Source of the DNA: Pseudomonas sp. SL4(2022) | GTDB lineage: Bacteria > Pseudomonadota > Gammaproteobacteria > Pseudomonadales > Pseudomonadaceae | Length of the DNA stretch: 64,000 nucleotides | Reading direction: 5' to 3' | Assembly: GCF_026625725.1 (NCBI RefSeq) | Contig: NZ_CP113060.1 | Span: forward strand, 3,540,001-3,604,000 | In this document: positions 54,034 to 63,940 of the stretch, one piece after another | Layout: each line of letters starts with the position of its first letter | Position numbering within the stretch: the stretch's first letter is position 1 | Notes under the pieces: generated by a model | What the model was told of the DNA's origin: nothing | Seen by the model: the letters and a program-made list of their open reading frames with translations, nothing else | The model's database searches: none | Program-made: the position numbers and the translations under genes

Positions 54034-56321
54034 TCAAGCAGTGCCGCCAGCTCATCCTTGCGGAAGGGCTTGGCCAGGTAGTCGTCCATCCCGGCCGCGC
54101 GGCAGCGGTCGCGCTCGTCGGCCAGGGCATTGGCTGTCAGGGCGATGATTGGCAATTTAGCAATTGCCTCTTTCTGGCGAATCCGGCGAGTGGTCTCGTA
54201 GCCGTCCATGACCGGCATGTTGCAGTCCATCAGGATCAGATCGACGTTCTGCGTTTCCAGCAGGCTCAGGGCCTCAGCCCCATGGTTGGCCAGCAGCACC
54301 TCGCAGCCGAGTTTGCCCAGCATGCCCTTGGCCACCAGTTGATTGACCGGGTTGTCTTCCACTAACAAAATGCGCGCTTGCCGGCTGCGCGGTGGTTCGC
54401 TGGCCGTCAGGTTTGGCAGGTTGTCACCCTGGTTCAGGTTATGGCGCAACGCCCGCACTAGTGTGTGGCGTGATACCGGCCTGGCCAGTTGTTCTATGGG
54501 GGCTAGATTTTCTACTTGCTCGCTGCTGAGGAAATTGCCGTAGGCGCTAACAAGCAGGATGGGCAGGCTGGAGGTCTGCCGCAATTCCTGCAGGCGCTGC
54601 GGGCAATCACTGATCAGCAGGTCGGCGTGCAGGTCCTGCAGTGAGCTGTCGATATCCAGTTGCCGATAGTCCAGCCCCCAGTTCGGCAGCAGGCTGGTCA
54701 GTTGCGCATTGAGTCCTGAGCTGGCAGTGATCAGCCCGACAATACGCCCATGCAGTTGCGCTGGCTGCGGTTTTCCACCCAGGCTGGGAAGGGGCAGGTC
54801 GACGCGAAAGGTGCTGCCAAATCCTTCGCGGGTTTCCAGGCTGAGCTGCCCGCGCATGGCCTCACAGAGCCGGCGAGTCAGTGCCAGCCCCAGTCCGGTA
54901 CCACCAAACTGGCGGGTGATGCCAACTGCGGCCTGCGCAAACGGATGGAAGATACGGCTTTGTGCGTCCTCGGCGATGCCAATTCCAGTGTCGCGCACGA
55001 TGATCCTGACACCGTTGGGCTGAGCGCTGACACTGATGTCGACGCGACCGTAACGGGTGAATTTCAGGGCATTGGACAGTAGATTGCTGACGATCTGTCT
55101 GACCCGGGTCGGGTCGCCTAGCAGTTGTCCTGACAAGTGTTGGTCGATCAGGGTGGTCAGTTCTACTCCGGGGGCGGCATTCTGTGACAGCAGGCTGGCG
55201 GTTTCCTCAATCATGCTGCCGAGATCGAAAGGAATCTGCTCAAGTTCAAGCTGGCCAGCCTCGAACTTCGACAGGTCAAGAATATCGTTGAGCAATTCGA
55301 CCAGTACCTTGCCGGAGTCGTGTGCGATCGACAGTTGCTGGCGCTGCTCGTTGCTCAGCGGTCCATCCAGTGATAGCGCCAGCATGCCCAGCAAGCCGTT
55401 CAGTGGGGTGCGAATCTCATGGCTCATGTTGGCCAGGAAGGCTGAGCGCGCTTGAGCCATGTCCAGCGCGGTACGCCTGGCCTCTTCTAGTTCGCGGTTG
55501 GAATCGAGCAATCGGCTATTGGCTGCCTCCAGTTGTTCCGTTCGTGCTGAAACCATGTCTTCCAGTTCACCTAGGTATCGGGTCAGGCGTGATTCAGCCT
55601 GTTGGCGTTGCTCGATTTCGCTGGCAATGCTGGTTAGCTGGCGGTTGGTCACATCAACCAGTACGCCGATCTCATCGCGATTATGACCGCGCGGATAGGG
55701 CAGCTTGGCATTACTGGTGGTGCGCAAGTCACGTTCACTGAGGGCACGGATAAAACTGGTCAGAGGCTTGGTTAGCATGAAATAGAAAAGAACCAGCAGG
55801 ATCAGCGACAGCAGCAGGCTGCGGGCAAAACCGGTCAGCAGTGTCAGCAGCGAACGATTGAGGAAGTGGCTGCCAAACGCATAGGTATCCACTTCCAGGA
55901 TGAGCTTTCCCAGTGCCTCTTCGGGGGCGTGGCTGACGAACAGAGCAGTTTCAAAGTGTCGGCGCTGACCAAACATCAAGTCGCTGAGTATCCGGTAGCG
56001 GCTTTCCAAGGCTGGGCGGCTGACGCTGGCGAGGGTCATTTGGTTGTTGTCGATGATTTGCGCGTTGATCACTGCAGGTGAGCGCAACAGTCCCAGCACC
56101 AGTTCCTGAGCCAGTTCGGCGTCGATGTTGTAGGCGATACGCGCAGCCGGGTTATGGCTGATTTCCATCAGTGCATTGATCTCGCGGTTGATGGACGCGT
56201 CTTCGCTGGCATAATCGACGCCCACCTGCACCAAGCTGAGCACCGTGCCAAGGATAAAAGCCACCAAAACGGTCAAGCCGGCCTGTTTGAATGACAGACG
56301 TTGGGTTAGCGCTATATCCAT
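54009..56321 (-). CDS. sagS: SagS-like hybrid histidine kinase
   Basis: A 770-residue hybrid kinase with two transmembrane helices (about 14-35 and 185-208), a periplasmic HmsP-type sensor between them, a HAMP-like linker and coiled coil, HisKA with the phospho-acceptor His301 in [12 protein letters not shown], HATPase ([21 protein letters not shown]), and a C-terminal receiver with Asp699 in [11 protein letters not shown]. This layout and the ospR neighbour match SagS, which in P. aeruginosa governs the switch to biofilm growth and tolerance. The ATG (MDIALTQRL) is one base from the divergent ORF region. Confidence 0.92.
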   Translation of the reverse strand: MDIALTQRLSFKQAGLTVLVAFILGTVLSLVQVGVDYASEDASINREINALMEISHNPAARIAYNIDAELAQELVLGLLRSPAVINAQIIDNNQMTLASVSRPALESRYRILSDLMFGQRRHFETALFVSHAPEEALGKLILEVDTYAFGSHFLNRSLLTLLTGFARSLLLSLILLVLFYFMLTKPLTSFIRALSERDLRTTSNAKLPYPRGHNRDEIGVLVDVTNRQLTSIASEIEQRQQAESRLTRYLGELEDMVSARTEQLEAANSRLLDSNRELEEARRTALDMAQARSAFLANMSHEIRTPLNGLLGMLALSLDGPLSNEQRQQLSIAHDSGKVLVELLNDILDLSKFEAGQLELEQIPFDLGSMIEETASLLSQNAAPGVELTTLIDQHLSGQLLGDPTRVRQIVSNLLSNALKFTRYGRVDISVSAQPNGVRIIVRDTGIGIAEDAQSRIFHPFAQAAVGITRQFGGTGLGLALTRRLCEAMRGQLSLETREGFGSTFRVDLPLPSLGGKPQPAQLHGRIVGLITASSGLNAQLTSLLPNWGLDYRQLDIDSSLQDLHADLLISDCPQRLQELRQTSSLPILLVSAYGNFLSSEQVENLAPIEQLARPVSRHTLVRALRHNLNQGDNLPNLTASEPPRSRQARILLVEDNPVNQLVAKGMLGKLGCEVLLANHGAEALSLLETQNVDLILMDCNMPVMDGYETTRRIRQKEAIAKLPIIALTANALADERDRCRAAGMDDYLAKPFRKDELAALLDQWLSVIN

Positions 56322-56420
56322 ATGGGGCCGGTCATTCTCATGTTGAGTCGCAGGCCAAGCATAGCCCAAGTGATTTACCACACGGCAGTGTCTGGGCTGC
56401 CGGAAACTCTGGAGTGTGTT

Positions 56421-57314
56421 GTGGATTCGCGTTTAGGTGATTTTTTAGTGCGTGCCGAGGCACTTCTGGTGCGCCTTGATCCTTTATTGCCAGCTGTGCA
56501 TGCGCCAATCGATTGGCCGCAAAGTCTGGCTGCCCGGTGGCAGCGTGAAGGGCGTAGCGGTTTTCTGAGTCCGCTCAACGTCAGTCTGGATATGCGGTTA
56601 AGTGACCTGATTGGGGTGGACCGGCAGCGTGAACAGTTGGCGCGCAACACCCGGCAGTTTATTCAGGGGTTACCGGCCAACCATGCCTTGCTTTGGGGCG
56701 CGCGCGGTACAGGGAAGTCCTCGCTGATACGTGCTCTGCTGGCCGAATATGCCTCGGCGGGTTTGCGCTTGATTGAAGTCGAGCGCGATCACCTGGCCGA
56801 TCTGCCGCGTATCGTCGAACAGTTGAGCGGCTTGCCGCAGCGTTTTGTGCTGTTCTGCGATGACCTGTCGTTCGAAGCCGGTGAGGGTGATTACCGCATG
56901 TTGAAAACCGTGCTCGATGGCTCTCTGGAGCGTGCACCGGACAATGTGCTGCTGTATGCCACGTCTAACCGTCGTCATCTGCTGCCGGAAAAACAAAGCG
57001 ATAACGAGAACTGGCAACGGGTGGAAGGCGAGCTGCATCCCAACGAGGCGGTGGAGGACAAGATCGCGCTGTCCGATCGTTTCGGCTTGTGGTTGTCGTT
57101 CTACCCCTTTAGCCAGGAGCATTTTCTTGATGTGGTCAGGCATTGGGTGGAGGTGCACGCTGCCCCGGCTGGGCTGGTCTGGAAGTGGCATGAGGAACTG
57201 GAGAAGGCTGCACTACGTTGGGCCTTGGGCCGCGGTAACCGAAATGGCCGCTGCGCCTATCAATTCGCCCGTGACTGGGTTGGACTGCAATTAGTGAGTA
57301 AGGCGGATGATTGA
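56421..57314 (+). CDS. DUF815-family P-loop ATPase
   Basis: A 297-residue AAA-type ATP-binding protein: Walker [11 protein letters not shown], Walker B LFCDDLSF, sensor-like [14 protein letters not shown] and an Arg-containing C-terminus. The function of DUF815 is unknown. GTG 56421 is chosen, because GGAG at 56411-56414 is 6 bases upstream and the longer frame runs toward the sagS start. It overlaps the next gene by 8 bases, so the two form a small operon divergent from sagS. Confidence 0.85.
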   Translation: MDSRLGDFLVRAEALLVRLDPLLPAVHAPIDWPQSLAARWQREGRSGFLSPLNVSLDMRLSDLIGVDRQREQLARNTRQFIQGLPANHALLWGARGTGKSSLIRALLAEYASAGLRLIEVERDHLADLPRIVEQLSGLPQRFVLFCDDLSFEAGEGDYRMLKTVLDGSLERAPDNVLLYATSNRRHLLPEKQSDNENWQRVEGELHPNEAVEDKIALSDRFGLWLSFYPFSQEHFLDVVRHWVEVHAAPAGLVWKWHEELEKAALRWALGRGNRNGRCAYQFARDWVGLQLVSKADD

Positions 57315-57789
57315 TTTACAACAAAGCGGGCAAGGGCTTGACGGCTATCCACTGCTGGTGGCGCAACTGCAGGCATTGCTGGCCGATGAGCGAGATTTTA
57401 TTGCCAATGCGGCGCAGTTTTCGGCGTTTCTGTTTCAGGAACTGAGCGATCTGAACTGGGCGGGTTTCTACTTGGCTCGTGGTGAGGAGTTGGTGCTCGG
57501 GCCGTTCCAAGGCAAAGTCGCCTGTGTGCGGATTCCCTTTGGGCGTGGTGTGTGCGGCGCAGCAGCGGCTACTGGGCAGACCCAGCGCGTTGAAGATGTG
57601 CATGCCTTTGCCGGGCATATTGCCTGTGACAGTGCCTCCAATAGCGAGCTGGTGGTGCCGTTGTTCAAGGATGGACGCCTGCTCGGTGTGTTGGACCTCG
57701 ACAGCCCACGGCTGGCGCGGTTTAGCGCAGCGGATCAGGCCGGCATCGAGAGGCTGGTCGAGGTATTTGTCGAGCTGACTGATTGCTGA
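57307..57789 (+). CDS. msrC: Free methionine-R-sulfoxide reductase (GAF domain)
   Basis: A 160-residue single GAF-domain enzyme that reduces free methionine-R-sulfoxide. Cys73, Cys83 and Cys107 have the spacing (10 and 24) of the three active cysteines of E. coli fRMsr, in VACVRIPFGRGVCG and GHIACDSASNSELV. It follows and overlaps the DUF815 gene, and complements MsrB nearby, which acts on protein-bound methionine sulfoxide. A terminator follows. Confidence 0.9.
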   Translation: MIDLQQSGQGLDGYPLLVAQLQALLADERDFIANAAQFSAFLFQELSDLNWAGFYLARGEELVLGPFQGKVACVRIPFGRGVCGAAAATGQTQRVEDVHAFAGHIACDSASNSELVVPLFKDGRLLGVLDLDSPRLARFSAADQAGIERLVEVFVELTDC

Positions 57790-57810
57790 GTCAGGCCTCA
57801 ATGCAGGAAT

Positions 57811-57840
57811 AAAAAGCCCGGCAATCGCCGGGCTTTTTAT
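57811..57840. terminator. Bidirectional terminator between msrC and the GST gene
   Basis: AAAAAGCCCGGC (57811-57822) pairs with GCCGGGCTTTTT (57827-57838) around a 4-base loop; A and T runs on both flanks serve both convergent genes. Confidence 0.93.
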
Positions 57841-57857
57841 AGGTAGATGGCGATGAC

Positions 57858-58520
57858 TCAGGCATTGGCGCTCATTTTGGCGAGCATCTTCAGTTCGCCC
57901 GGCAATACCCCCTGTACTGATGAGCGAGACTTGATTCGTGTGTAGTGGGCACTGAGGTTAGGCCAGCGCTGCGGATCCAGTATCTCGGCACCATGCTCCA
58001 TGTTGATCAGCTGACAGGTCACGGCCAGATCCGCGAGCGTCAGGTAGTCGCCGAGAAAATACTCTGCGTTACCGAGAGTCTTTTCCAGGTAGTCGAAATG
58101 CGCGGGCAGCTTTTCGGTCAATGCTTTCTGGACTGACTCCTCATCACAGAGCTGGCCCATGCTGGGTTTCAAGGCACGATTACGGAATACGCTGAAGGTG
58201 CAGAGTGGAGCCAGTTCGTAGTCAGCATACTTTTCCAGCCAGCGAACCTGCGCACGCTGTTCGGCTGTGCGCCCCAATAGGCTTGAGTTGTGTGGGTATT
58301 TATCATCCAAGTACTGACAGATAACGCTGGAGTCAGCCAGGCTGAAATCGCCATCTTTGAATGATGGAATGCGTCCCAGGGGGCTTAGCTCGCGGTACCA
58401 GGCGGGCTGGCCGAAGGGCAGGATGATTTCTAGTTGATAGTCGAGGGCCTTTTCGGCCAGGAACAGGCGAACCTTTCTTACGAAAGGGGACAGGGGGGCA
58501 CCATAGAGGGTCAGGCTCAT
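57858..58520 (-). CDS. Glutathione S-transferase
   Basis: A 220-residue GST with the thioredoxin-like N-terminal domain (LTLYGAPLSPFVRKVRLFLAEK, active Ser in SPF; LGRIPSFKDGDF; DSSVICQYL for the glutathione gamma-glutamyl group) and an all-helical C-terminal domain (FLGDYLTLADLAVTCQL). The substrate is unknown. It runs leftward and ends at a shared terminator. Confidence 0.92.
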   Translation of the reverse strand: MSLTLYGAPLSPFVRKVRLFLAEKALDYQLEIILPFGQPAWYRELSPLGRIPSFKDGDFSLADSSVICQYLDDKYPHNSSLLGRTAEQRAQVRWLEKYADYELAPLCTFSVFRNRALKPSMGQLCDEESVQKALTEKLPAHFDYLEKTLGNAEYFLGDYLTLADLAVTCQLINMEHGAEILDPQRWPNLSAHYTRIKSRSSVQGVLPGELKMLAKMSANA

Positions 58521-58555
58521 GAAGCATGCTCACTGAGTAAAATGACTGCAGTCTG

Positions 58556-59326
58556 TCAGTCGTAGATATTTTTCTTCTTCCACTCGTTATCGCTATTCAT
58601 CGACTCAAGGCCAGCATCCAGTTCACTGGGCAGATCAATGCTGGGTTTGCTGGTTTCCAGTACCAGTGCATTGGCACGTGCCAGTTGTTCTTCGAATTTT
58701 TTGAGTGCACCTTGGTAAGGCGCAGGATCGGGCTGTTTACGCAGATACTGTACCCCGCGCTCGAAGGCCAGACGGGCTTGACCCGGTTGATTTTGATGCA
58801 GTGCCTGCTGGCCGATATTGCTAAAAAATTCAATGTGTACTTGGGTCAGCATCTGGCGTATTTCCTTCAACCAGTGCCTGGCTTCATTGGTACTGATGCT
58901 CCCTTCTTTGGCGCAACGTGTCAGTTGAGCGTGCAGGCTCTCCAGCTGGAAGCGCACCTCTTTGGCTTTGACTTCGTTAATGATTGGTTGAGCGGGGTTG
59001 GCAATGGAAATGGCTTCGCCCTGTGTGAGCATCAGGCGCAACTCTTCCACACGAGCTTTCAACGTGCTGTTGCTTTTATCCAACGGTAGAATTTTTTCCG
59101 CAAAATGCAGCTGCAGGCGGTTGAGAAGCTGTTTGAGTGCGGGGGTCATGAACTGGCCGGGCAGGGTTTCGCTCAGCACTTCACAACGGCGAAGGCGATC
59201 ATTCAATTCAGCTTTGATACGCGACTTCTCCAGCTTGCTGCTCTCGATCATATGATTGATGTAGGCAATGCCAATCAGGATGACGATGCCCGTCACAATC
59301 AAAATGGTAATCACGAGTGGGGACAT
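58556..59326 (-). CDS. Membrane-anchored coiled-coil protein of unknown function
   Basis: A 256-residue protein with one N-terminal transmembrane helix (MSPLVITILIVTGIVILIGIAYI) and a long charged helical body (KLEKSRIKAELNDRLRRCEVLSE... LEEQLARANAL-like). The TPR-like stretch ALHQNQPGQARLAFERGVQYL hints at a helical repeat domain. I recognise no named family. It starts 35 bases before the GST gene start, read leftward. Confidence 0.72.
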   Translation of the reverse strand: MSPLVITILIVTGIVILIGIAYINHMIESSKLEKSRIKAELNDRLRRCEVLSETLPGQFMTPALKQLLNRLQLHFAEKILPLDKSNSTLKARVEELRLMLTQGEAISIANPAQPIINEVKAKEVRFQLESLHAQLTRCAKEGSISTNEARHWLKEIRQMLTQVHIEFFSNIGQQALHQNQPGQARLAFERGVQYLRKQPDPAPYQGALKKFEEQLARANALVLETSKPSIDLPSELDAGLESMNSDNEWKKKNIYD

Positions 59327-59444
59327 GATGGAGCCTCTCGTTCCCGGTTTTTCGTCCGAGTGTAGTGCCTTAGGCAAAGGCCTCATAGATCTGCATCACA
59401 TTAAGGGCTGAAGTCGTTGATTTATAAAATTTTTTACATTGAGG

Positions 59445-59473
59445 TTGACGAGCCTTGAAAGGCTCCATAGAAT
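59445..59473 (+). promoter_or_regulatory. Consensus sigma-70 promoter of the tRNA array
   Basis: TTGACG (59445-59450) and TAGAAT (59468-59473) with an exact 17-base spacer are followed by the GC-rich discriminator GCGCGCC, as expected for stringently controlled stable RNA. The first tRNA starts 74 bases downstream. Confidence 0.88.
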
Positions 59474-59546
59474 GCGCGCCACTTCATCGCGCAAAGCCAA
59501 ACAGCGAAGCGCATGAAAGCCGGACAAGTTGTATTTTCCGGGCAGC

Positions 59547-59622
59547 GTCCCCTTCGTCTAGTGGCCTAGGACACCGCCCTTTCACGGCGGTAACAGGGGT
59601 TCGAGTCCCCTAGGGGACGCCA
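59547..59622 (+). tRNA. tRNA-Glu (TTC), copy 1
   Basis: A 76-base tRNA with acceptor arms GTCCCCT and AGGGGAC, anticodon loop CTTTCAC (TTC) and an encoded CCA end. It is identical to the copy at 59777. Both copies are followed by a tRNA-Gly. Confidence 0.98.
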
Positions 59623-59657
59623 CTTTTTAATGAAGTGTGCTGAAAACCAAGTTTTAT

Positions 59658-59733
<76 letters not shown>

Positions 59734-59776
59734 AATTAAGGTGATCTGCTCAGGCAGATAGCCGACAAGTTCCAAG

Positions 59777-59852
59777 GTCCCCTTCGTCTAGTGGCCTAGG
59801 ACACCGCCCTTTCACGGCGGTAACAGGGGTTCGAGTCCCCTAGGGGACGCCA
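59777..59852 (+). tRNA. tRNA-Glu (TTC), copy 2
   Basis: Same sequence as copy 1. The spacer between the two tRNA pairs differs from the spacers within them, which suggests an old duplication of a Glu-Gly unit with drift only in spacers. Confidence 0.98.
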
Positions 59853-59872
59853 TTTTTTGTACCAAGTTGTAT

Positions 59873-59948
<76 letters not shown>

Positions 59949-59971
59949 TTTTCTTTCGATAGAAAGCATCA

Positions 59972-59999
59972 AAAACGCCGCTCACTGAGCGGCGTTTTA
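59972..59999 (+). terminator. Intrinsic terminator of the tRNA array
   Basis: AAAACGCCGCTC (59972-59983) pairs with GAGCGGCGTTTT (59987-59998). It lies 23 bases after the last tRNA. Confidence 0.92.
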
Positions 60000-60023
60000 G
60001 TTTCTACTGTTTTTGATGCATGT

Positions 60024-60058
60024 AAAAAAGCCCGCCGGTTATGCCGTGCGGGCTTTTT
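60024..60058 (-). terminator. Terminator of the leftward gene at 60074
   Basis: AAAAAGCCCGC and GCGGGCTTTTT flank a central loop (60036-60047) with a further CGG/CCG pairing. On the minus strand it follows the stop codon by 15 bases and ends in T. It could work in both directions. Confidence 0.9.
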
Positions 60059-60073
60059 GTTTCTGGCTGAGGC

Positions 60074-60484
60074 TCAGTGCTTGCCGCCCTGAGCGGGCAT
60101 GCTCAGCAGCTGCTTTTCCTGATTCCAGTCGAAGGGTGCGTCGTTTTCTTCGGCGTAGAAGCGGCGTTCTTCGAGGGTCTGGTACATCTCGATTTCTTCA
60201 TCCGGCATGAAGTGCAGGCAGTCACCGCCGAAGAACCACAGCAGGTCACGCGGTACCAGGTGGGCGATTTGCGGGTAGCGCTGGAAGATCTGACTGATCA
60301 GGTCCTGGCCCAGGTAGAGGCTGGCCTCTGGATCGCTCGGCAGGTCGCTGAGCAGCTCGTCGTAGCGCTCCAGGTACATGGCATGGCTGTCATCGAGAAT
60401 CTGCTCGGCTTCGCCCAGGGCGACCAGAATGGTGCGCAAGTGCTGCAGCAGGGCGAGGTGATGGTCGATGTGAGTGTTGGCCAT
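60074..60484 (-). CDS. PA2817-like conserved protein
   Basis: A 136-residue soluble protein (ANTHIDHHLALLQHLRTILVALGEAEQILDD split by an acidic middle, then LVPRDLLWFFGGDCLHFMPDEEI). It matches the conserved Pseudomonas family at this place between the tRNA array and fadE. No catalytic motif is recognised. The ATG at 60484 is preferred over an earlier in-frame start, because it begins the conserved part. Confidence 0.8.
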   Translation of the reverse strand: MANTHIDHHLALLQHLRTILVALGEAEQILDDSHAMYLERYDELLSDLPSDPEASLYLGQDLISQIFQRYPQIAHLVPRDLLWFFGGDCLHFMPDEEIEMYQTLEERRFYAEENDAPFDWNQEKQLLSMPAQGGKH

Positions 60485-60550
60485 GGGGCAATCCTGTAGG
60501 TAAAACGGGCGCGCAAGTATAAGGCTCACGCCGCCCGCTGTCCCGTCGGT

Positions 60551-62998
60551 TTAACGCACCTTGCCGGAGCCTAAGGTCAGTTCCTCCTTGGCGAAGTCGT
60601 CGACATCAATCACCACCCGCCGCGCCGCTTCGGCCTGCTGCAGGCTGTGCGCCTCTTCCGGGTTGAGAACCCCAGCAGCCAGCGCGGCATCGATCAGGCT
60701 TTGCTCTGGCAGTTCCTGTAGCTGGCCGGCTTTGACGGCCTTGTGCAGTTTCTTCTGCAGCCCCTGTACGTCTTGCAGCAGGTTCATCGCATATTGCAGA
60801 GCACCCACCGGGTCCTGTTCAGCTTGTGGGCGATAGCAGCCTTCGAGCAATTCCTCCAGCGCCGGATCGCCGCTGTTACGGCCGATAATGCTGGCTACTT
60901 CGGCGTCCAGTTCATCGCGTGGGCCTTTGTGACGGCGGCCCAGCGGCAATACCAGTACGCGCAGAGCGCAGCCGAGCAGTTTGCTGGGGAAGTTGCTGAG
61001 CAGCTCTTCCAGCGCTTGTTCGGCCTTGCCCAGGCTTTCTTCTACGGCCCAGCGCAGCATGGGTTGTGAATGCTCCGGATAACCGAGGTCGTGGTAGCGC
61101 TTGAGGGCCGCCGATGCCAAGTACAGATGGCTGAGCACATCACCCAGGCGCGCTGACAGGCGTTCGCGGCGTTTCAGTTCGCCGCCGAGCAGCATCATGC
61201 TGGTGTCGGCGAGCAGGGCGAAGGACGCTGCCAGGCGGTTGAGCGCGCGGAAATAAGGGCGGCTGATGCGGTCACCCGGCACCTGACTGAACACGCCAAA
61301 GCCGAGGCTGAGCAGCAGGCTGCTGGCGGCGTTGCTGACGGCAAAGCCGATATGTTGCAGCAGCAGCTCATCGAATTCCTGCAGTGCCTGATCCTGATCG
61401 GCGTGGCTGGCCAGGGTCATTTCTTTGAGCACGTAGGGGTGGCAGCGAATCGCGCCCTGACCAAAGATCATCAGGTTGCGCGAAAGGATATTGGCCCCCT
61501 CCACGGTGATAAAGATCGGCGCACCCTGCCAGGAGCGGGCCAGATAATTGTTGGGGCCCATGACGATGCCCTTGCCGCCGTGCACGTCCATGGCGTGGCT
61601 GATGCATTCGCGGCCGCGTTCGGTCAGGTGGTACTTGAGGATGGCCGAGAGCACTGAGGGTTTTTCGCCCAGATCCACCGCATTGGCAGTAAGGATGCGT
61701 GCGCTGTCCATCAGCCAGGCGTTACCGCCGATACGTGCCAGGGCTTGCTGAATGCCTTCGAAGGCTGAAAGCGGCACGTTGAACTGCTCGCGTATCTGGC
61801 TGTACTGGCCGGTGGTCAGGCTGGTGAACTTGGCTGCGCCGGTGCCGACTGCCGGCAGGGAGATGGAGCGGCCCACGGACAGGCAGTTCATCAGCATCAT
61901 CCAGCCCTTGCCGAGCATCTCCTGGCCACCGATCAAGTAATCCAGCGGGATAAACACATCCTTGCCTGAGTTCGGGCCGTTCATAAAGGCGGCGCCGAGT
62001 GGCAGGTGGCGGCGGCCGATTTCGACACCAGGCGTTTCGGTGGGTACCAGAGCGAGGCTGATGCCCAGGTCGTCCTCTTCACCCAGCAGATGCTCGGGAT
62101 CGTAGGCTTTGAAGGCCAGGCCGAGCAGGGTGGCGACCGGGCCGAGGGTGATATAGCGCTTTTCCCAGTTCAGACGCAGACCGATCACTTCCTCGCCTTG
62201 CCACTGGCCTTTGCAGATGATTCCGGTATCCGGCATGGCGCCGGCGTCGGAGCCAGCCAGGGGGCCGGTGAGGGCGAAGCAGGGGATGTCTTCACCGCGG
62301 GCCAGGCGCGGCAGGTAATGGTCGCGCTGCGCCTCGGTGCCGTAGTGCAGCAGCAGTTCGGCCGGGCCGAGAGAGTTGGGCACCATTACGGTGGAGGCCA
62401 GGTCGCCGGAGCGGGTGGCCAGCTTCATGGCCACCTGGGAGTGGGCATAGGCGGAAAAGCCCTTGCCGCCGTATTGCTTGGGAATGATCAGGGCGAAGAA
62501 GCCGTGTTGCTTGATATGCGCCCAGGCCTCAGCGGGCAGGTCCATCTGCTGGCCGATCTGCCAGTCACTGACCATGGCGCACAGCGCTTCTGTGGGGCCA
62601 TCGATAAACGCCTGCTCTTCTTCGGTGAGCTGCGCCTTGGGGTAGGCGAGCAGGGTGTCCCAGTCCGGGCGGCCGCTGAACAGCTCGCCATCCCACCACA
62701 CTGTGCCGGCTTCGATGGCGTCGCGTTCGGTGGTCGACATCGGCGGCAGCACGCGCTTGAACCAGGCAAACAGCGGTGCAGTGAACAGGCTGCGGCGTTG
62801 TTGCGGCAGCAGCAGAGGCAAGGCCACGGCTAGCAGGAGTAACCAGAGTAGGCCCATCAGCCAGACCGGTGCATGGCTGAACACGCCCATCAGAATCAGC
62901 AAGCCGGTCACGATGCCCAGTGCGGGCAGAGGCGCGGTGCGGCGGTGAGCGAGTAAGGCCGTGCCAAGCAGCAGGGCGAGTAACCAGAGAGCGAGCAT
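60551..62998 (-). CDS. fadE: FadE-type acyl-CoA dehydrogenase
   Basis: An 815-residue long-chain acyl-CoA dehydrogenase of the FadE branch: two or three N-terminal membrane helices (residues 1-55), the dehydrogenase core at about 75-500 (IIPKQYGGKGFSAYAHSQVA, FALTGPLAGSDAGAMPDTG, MDVHGGKGIVMGPNN), and a C-terminal DUF1974 extension (GRNSGDPALEELLEGCY). It starts fatty-acid beta-oxidation at the membrane. Length and order match the P. aeruginosa gene here. Confidence 0.95.
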   Translation of the reverse strand: MLALWLLALLLGTALLAHRRTAPLPALGIVTGLLILMGVFSHAPVWLMGLLWLLLLAVALPLLLPQQRRSLFTAPLFAWFKRVLPPMSTTERDAIEAGTVWWDGELFSGRPDWDTLLAYPKAQLTEEEQAFIDGPTEALCAMVSDWQIGQQMDLPAEAWAHIKQHGFFALIIPKQYGGKGFSAYAHSQVAMKLATRSGDLASTVMVPNSLGPAELLLHYGTEAQRDHYLPRLARGEDIPCFALTGPLAGSDAGAMPDTGIICKGQWQGEEVIGLRLNWEKRYITLGPVATLLGLAFKAYDPEHLLGEEDDLGISLALVPTETPGVEIGRRHLPLGAAFMNGPNSGKDVFIPLDYLIGGQEMLGKGWMMLMNCLSVGRSISLPAVGTGAAKFTSLTTGQYSQIREQFNVPLSAFEGIQQALARIGGNAWLMDSARILTANAVDLGEKPSVLSAILKYHLTERGRECISHAMDVHGGKGIVMGPNNYLARSWQGAPIFITVEGANILSRNLMIFGQGAIRCHPYVLKEMTLASHADQDQALQEFDELLLQHIGFAVSNAASSLLLSLGFGVFSQVPGDRISRPYFRALNRLAASFALLADTSMMLLGGELKRRERLSARLGDVLSHLYLASAALKRYHDLGYPEHSQPMLRWAVEESLGKAEQALEELLSNFPSKLLGCALRVLVLPLGRRHKGPRDELDAEVASIIGRNSGDPALEELLEGCYRPQAEQDPVGALQYAMNLLQDVQGLQKKLHKAVKAGQLQELPEQSLIDAALAAGVLNPEEAHSLQQAEAARRVVIDVDDFAKEELTLGSGKVR

Positions 62999-63149
62999 GC
63001 GGAATCCTCCATGATGACGATGCGTTGTTACGCACCATCACGAGCGTAGTCGTCATTGATGGCGACAAGAGCGGTGAGCTTGGCCGAATCGTCGTGGCAT
63101 TGGTCGGACTCGCGTCGGTAGACTGGTTTCTCAGTCATGGAGAACCCTG

Positions 63150-63809
63150 ATGCGTGAATACCTCGAGCCCGGCCGCTTCATCGATAGTGACCACCCCGCG
63201 CTGGTGGAGTTCGCAGAAAAATTTCGTGGCGCCAGTCGAGACCCGCGCGAACAGGCCGTCAGCCTGTACTACGCGGTACGTGATGAAATCCGTTACAACC
63301 CCTACGTATTCAGCCGTGATGCCGAGACGTTGAAGGCCAGCTACGCATTGCAGGCTGGGGAGAGTTATTGCGTACCCAAGGCCACCTTACTCGCCGCCTG
63401 CGCCCGCCATTGCGGCATTCCGGCGCGCATCGGCCTGGCCGATGTGCGCAACCACCTGGCCACTCCACGGCTGTTGGAGATGCTGCGCAGTGAAGTATTC
63501 GCCATGCACGGCTATACCGAGTTGTACCTCGCGGGTCGCTGGGTCAAGGCCACGCCCGCGTTCAACCTGGCGCTGTGCCGGGTATTCAAGGTGGCGCCGC
63601 TGGAATTCGATGGCCTAAGCGACAGCGTATTTCACCCGTTCAACCAGCAGGGCGAGCGTTATATGGAATACCTGCATGACCACGGCCAGTTTGCCGATGT
63701 GCCGGAGCCGCTGTTCTTCGATCATCTGGCTGCATGCTACCCACATCTGTTTGCCGATGACGCGCTGTTGATCAGTGGCGACTTCGCCGCCGAGGCCGTG
63801 CCCGGCTGA
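63150..63809 (+). CDS. Transglutaminase-like cysteine peptidase family protein
   Basis: A 219-residue soluble protein with the transglutaminase core: catalytic Cys in QAGESYCVPKATLLAACARHCGIPARIGLADV split over one helix, His in MHGYTELYLAGRW, and Asp/Asn-equivalent in VKATPAFN. The family contains peptidases and amidases acting on peptides or esters; the substrate is unknown. It is divergent from fadE, with a 151-base gap between starts. Confidence 0.85.
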   Translation: MREYLEPGRFIDSDHPALVEFAEKFRGASRDPREQAVSLYYAVRDEIRYNPYVFSRDAETLKASYALQAGESYCVPKATLLAACARHCGIPARIGLADVRNHLATPRLLEMLRSEVFAMHGYTELYLAGRWVKATPAFNLALCRVFKVAPLEFDGLSDSVFHPFNQQGERYMEYLHDHGQFADVPEPLFFDHLAACYPHLFADDALLISGDFAAEAVPG

Positions 63810-63940
63810 TCTATCGACAGGGCTGATAAGCACCATCGGAAACGGCCGGGTTTAATCTGCCCCTGGCGCTGGTAGGCTGCTGCCCAGCCGTGGGGGCGGC
63901 AGTTTTGCGCAAAGATGCTGTGGTGGAGAGGTTCCAGGCG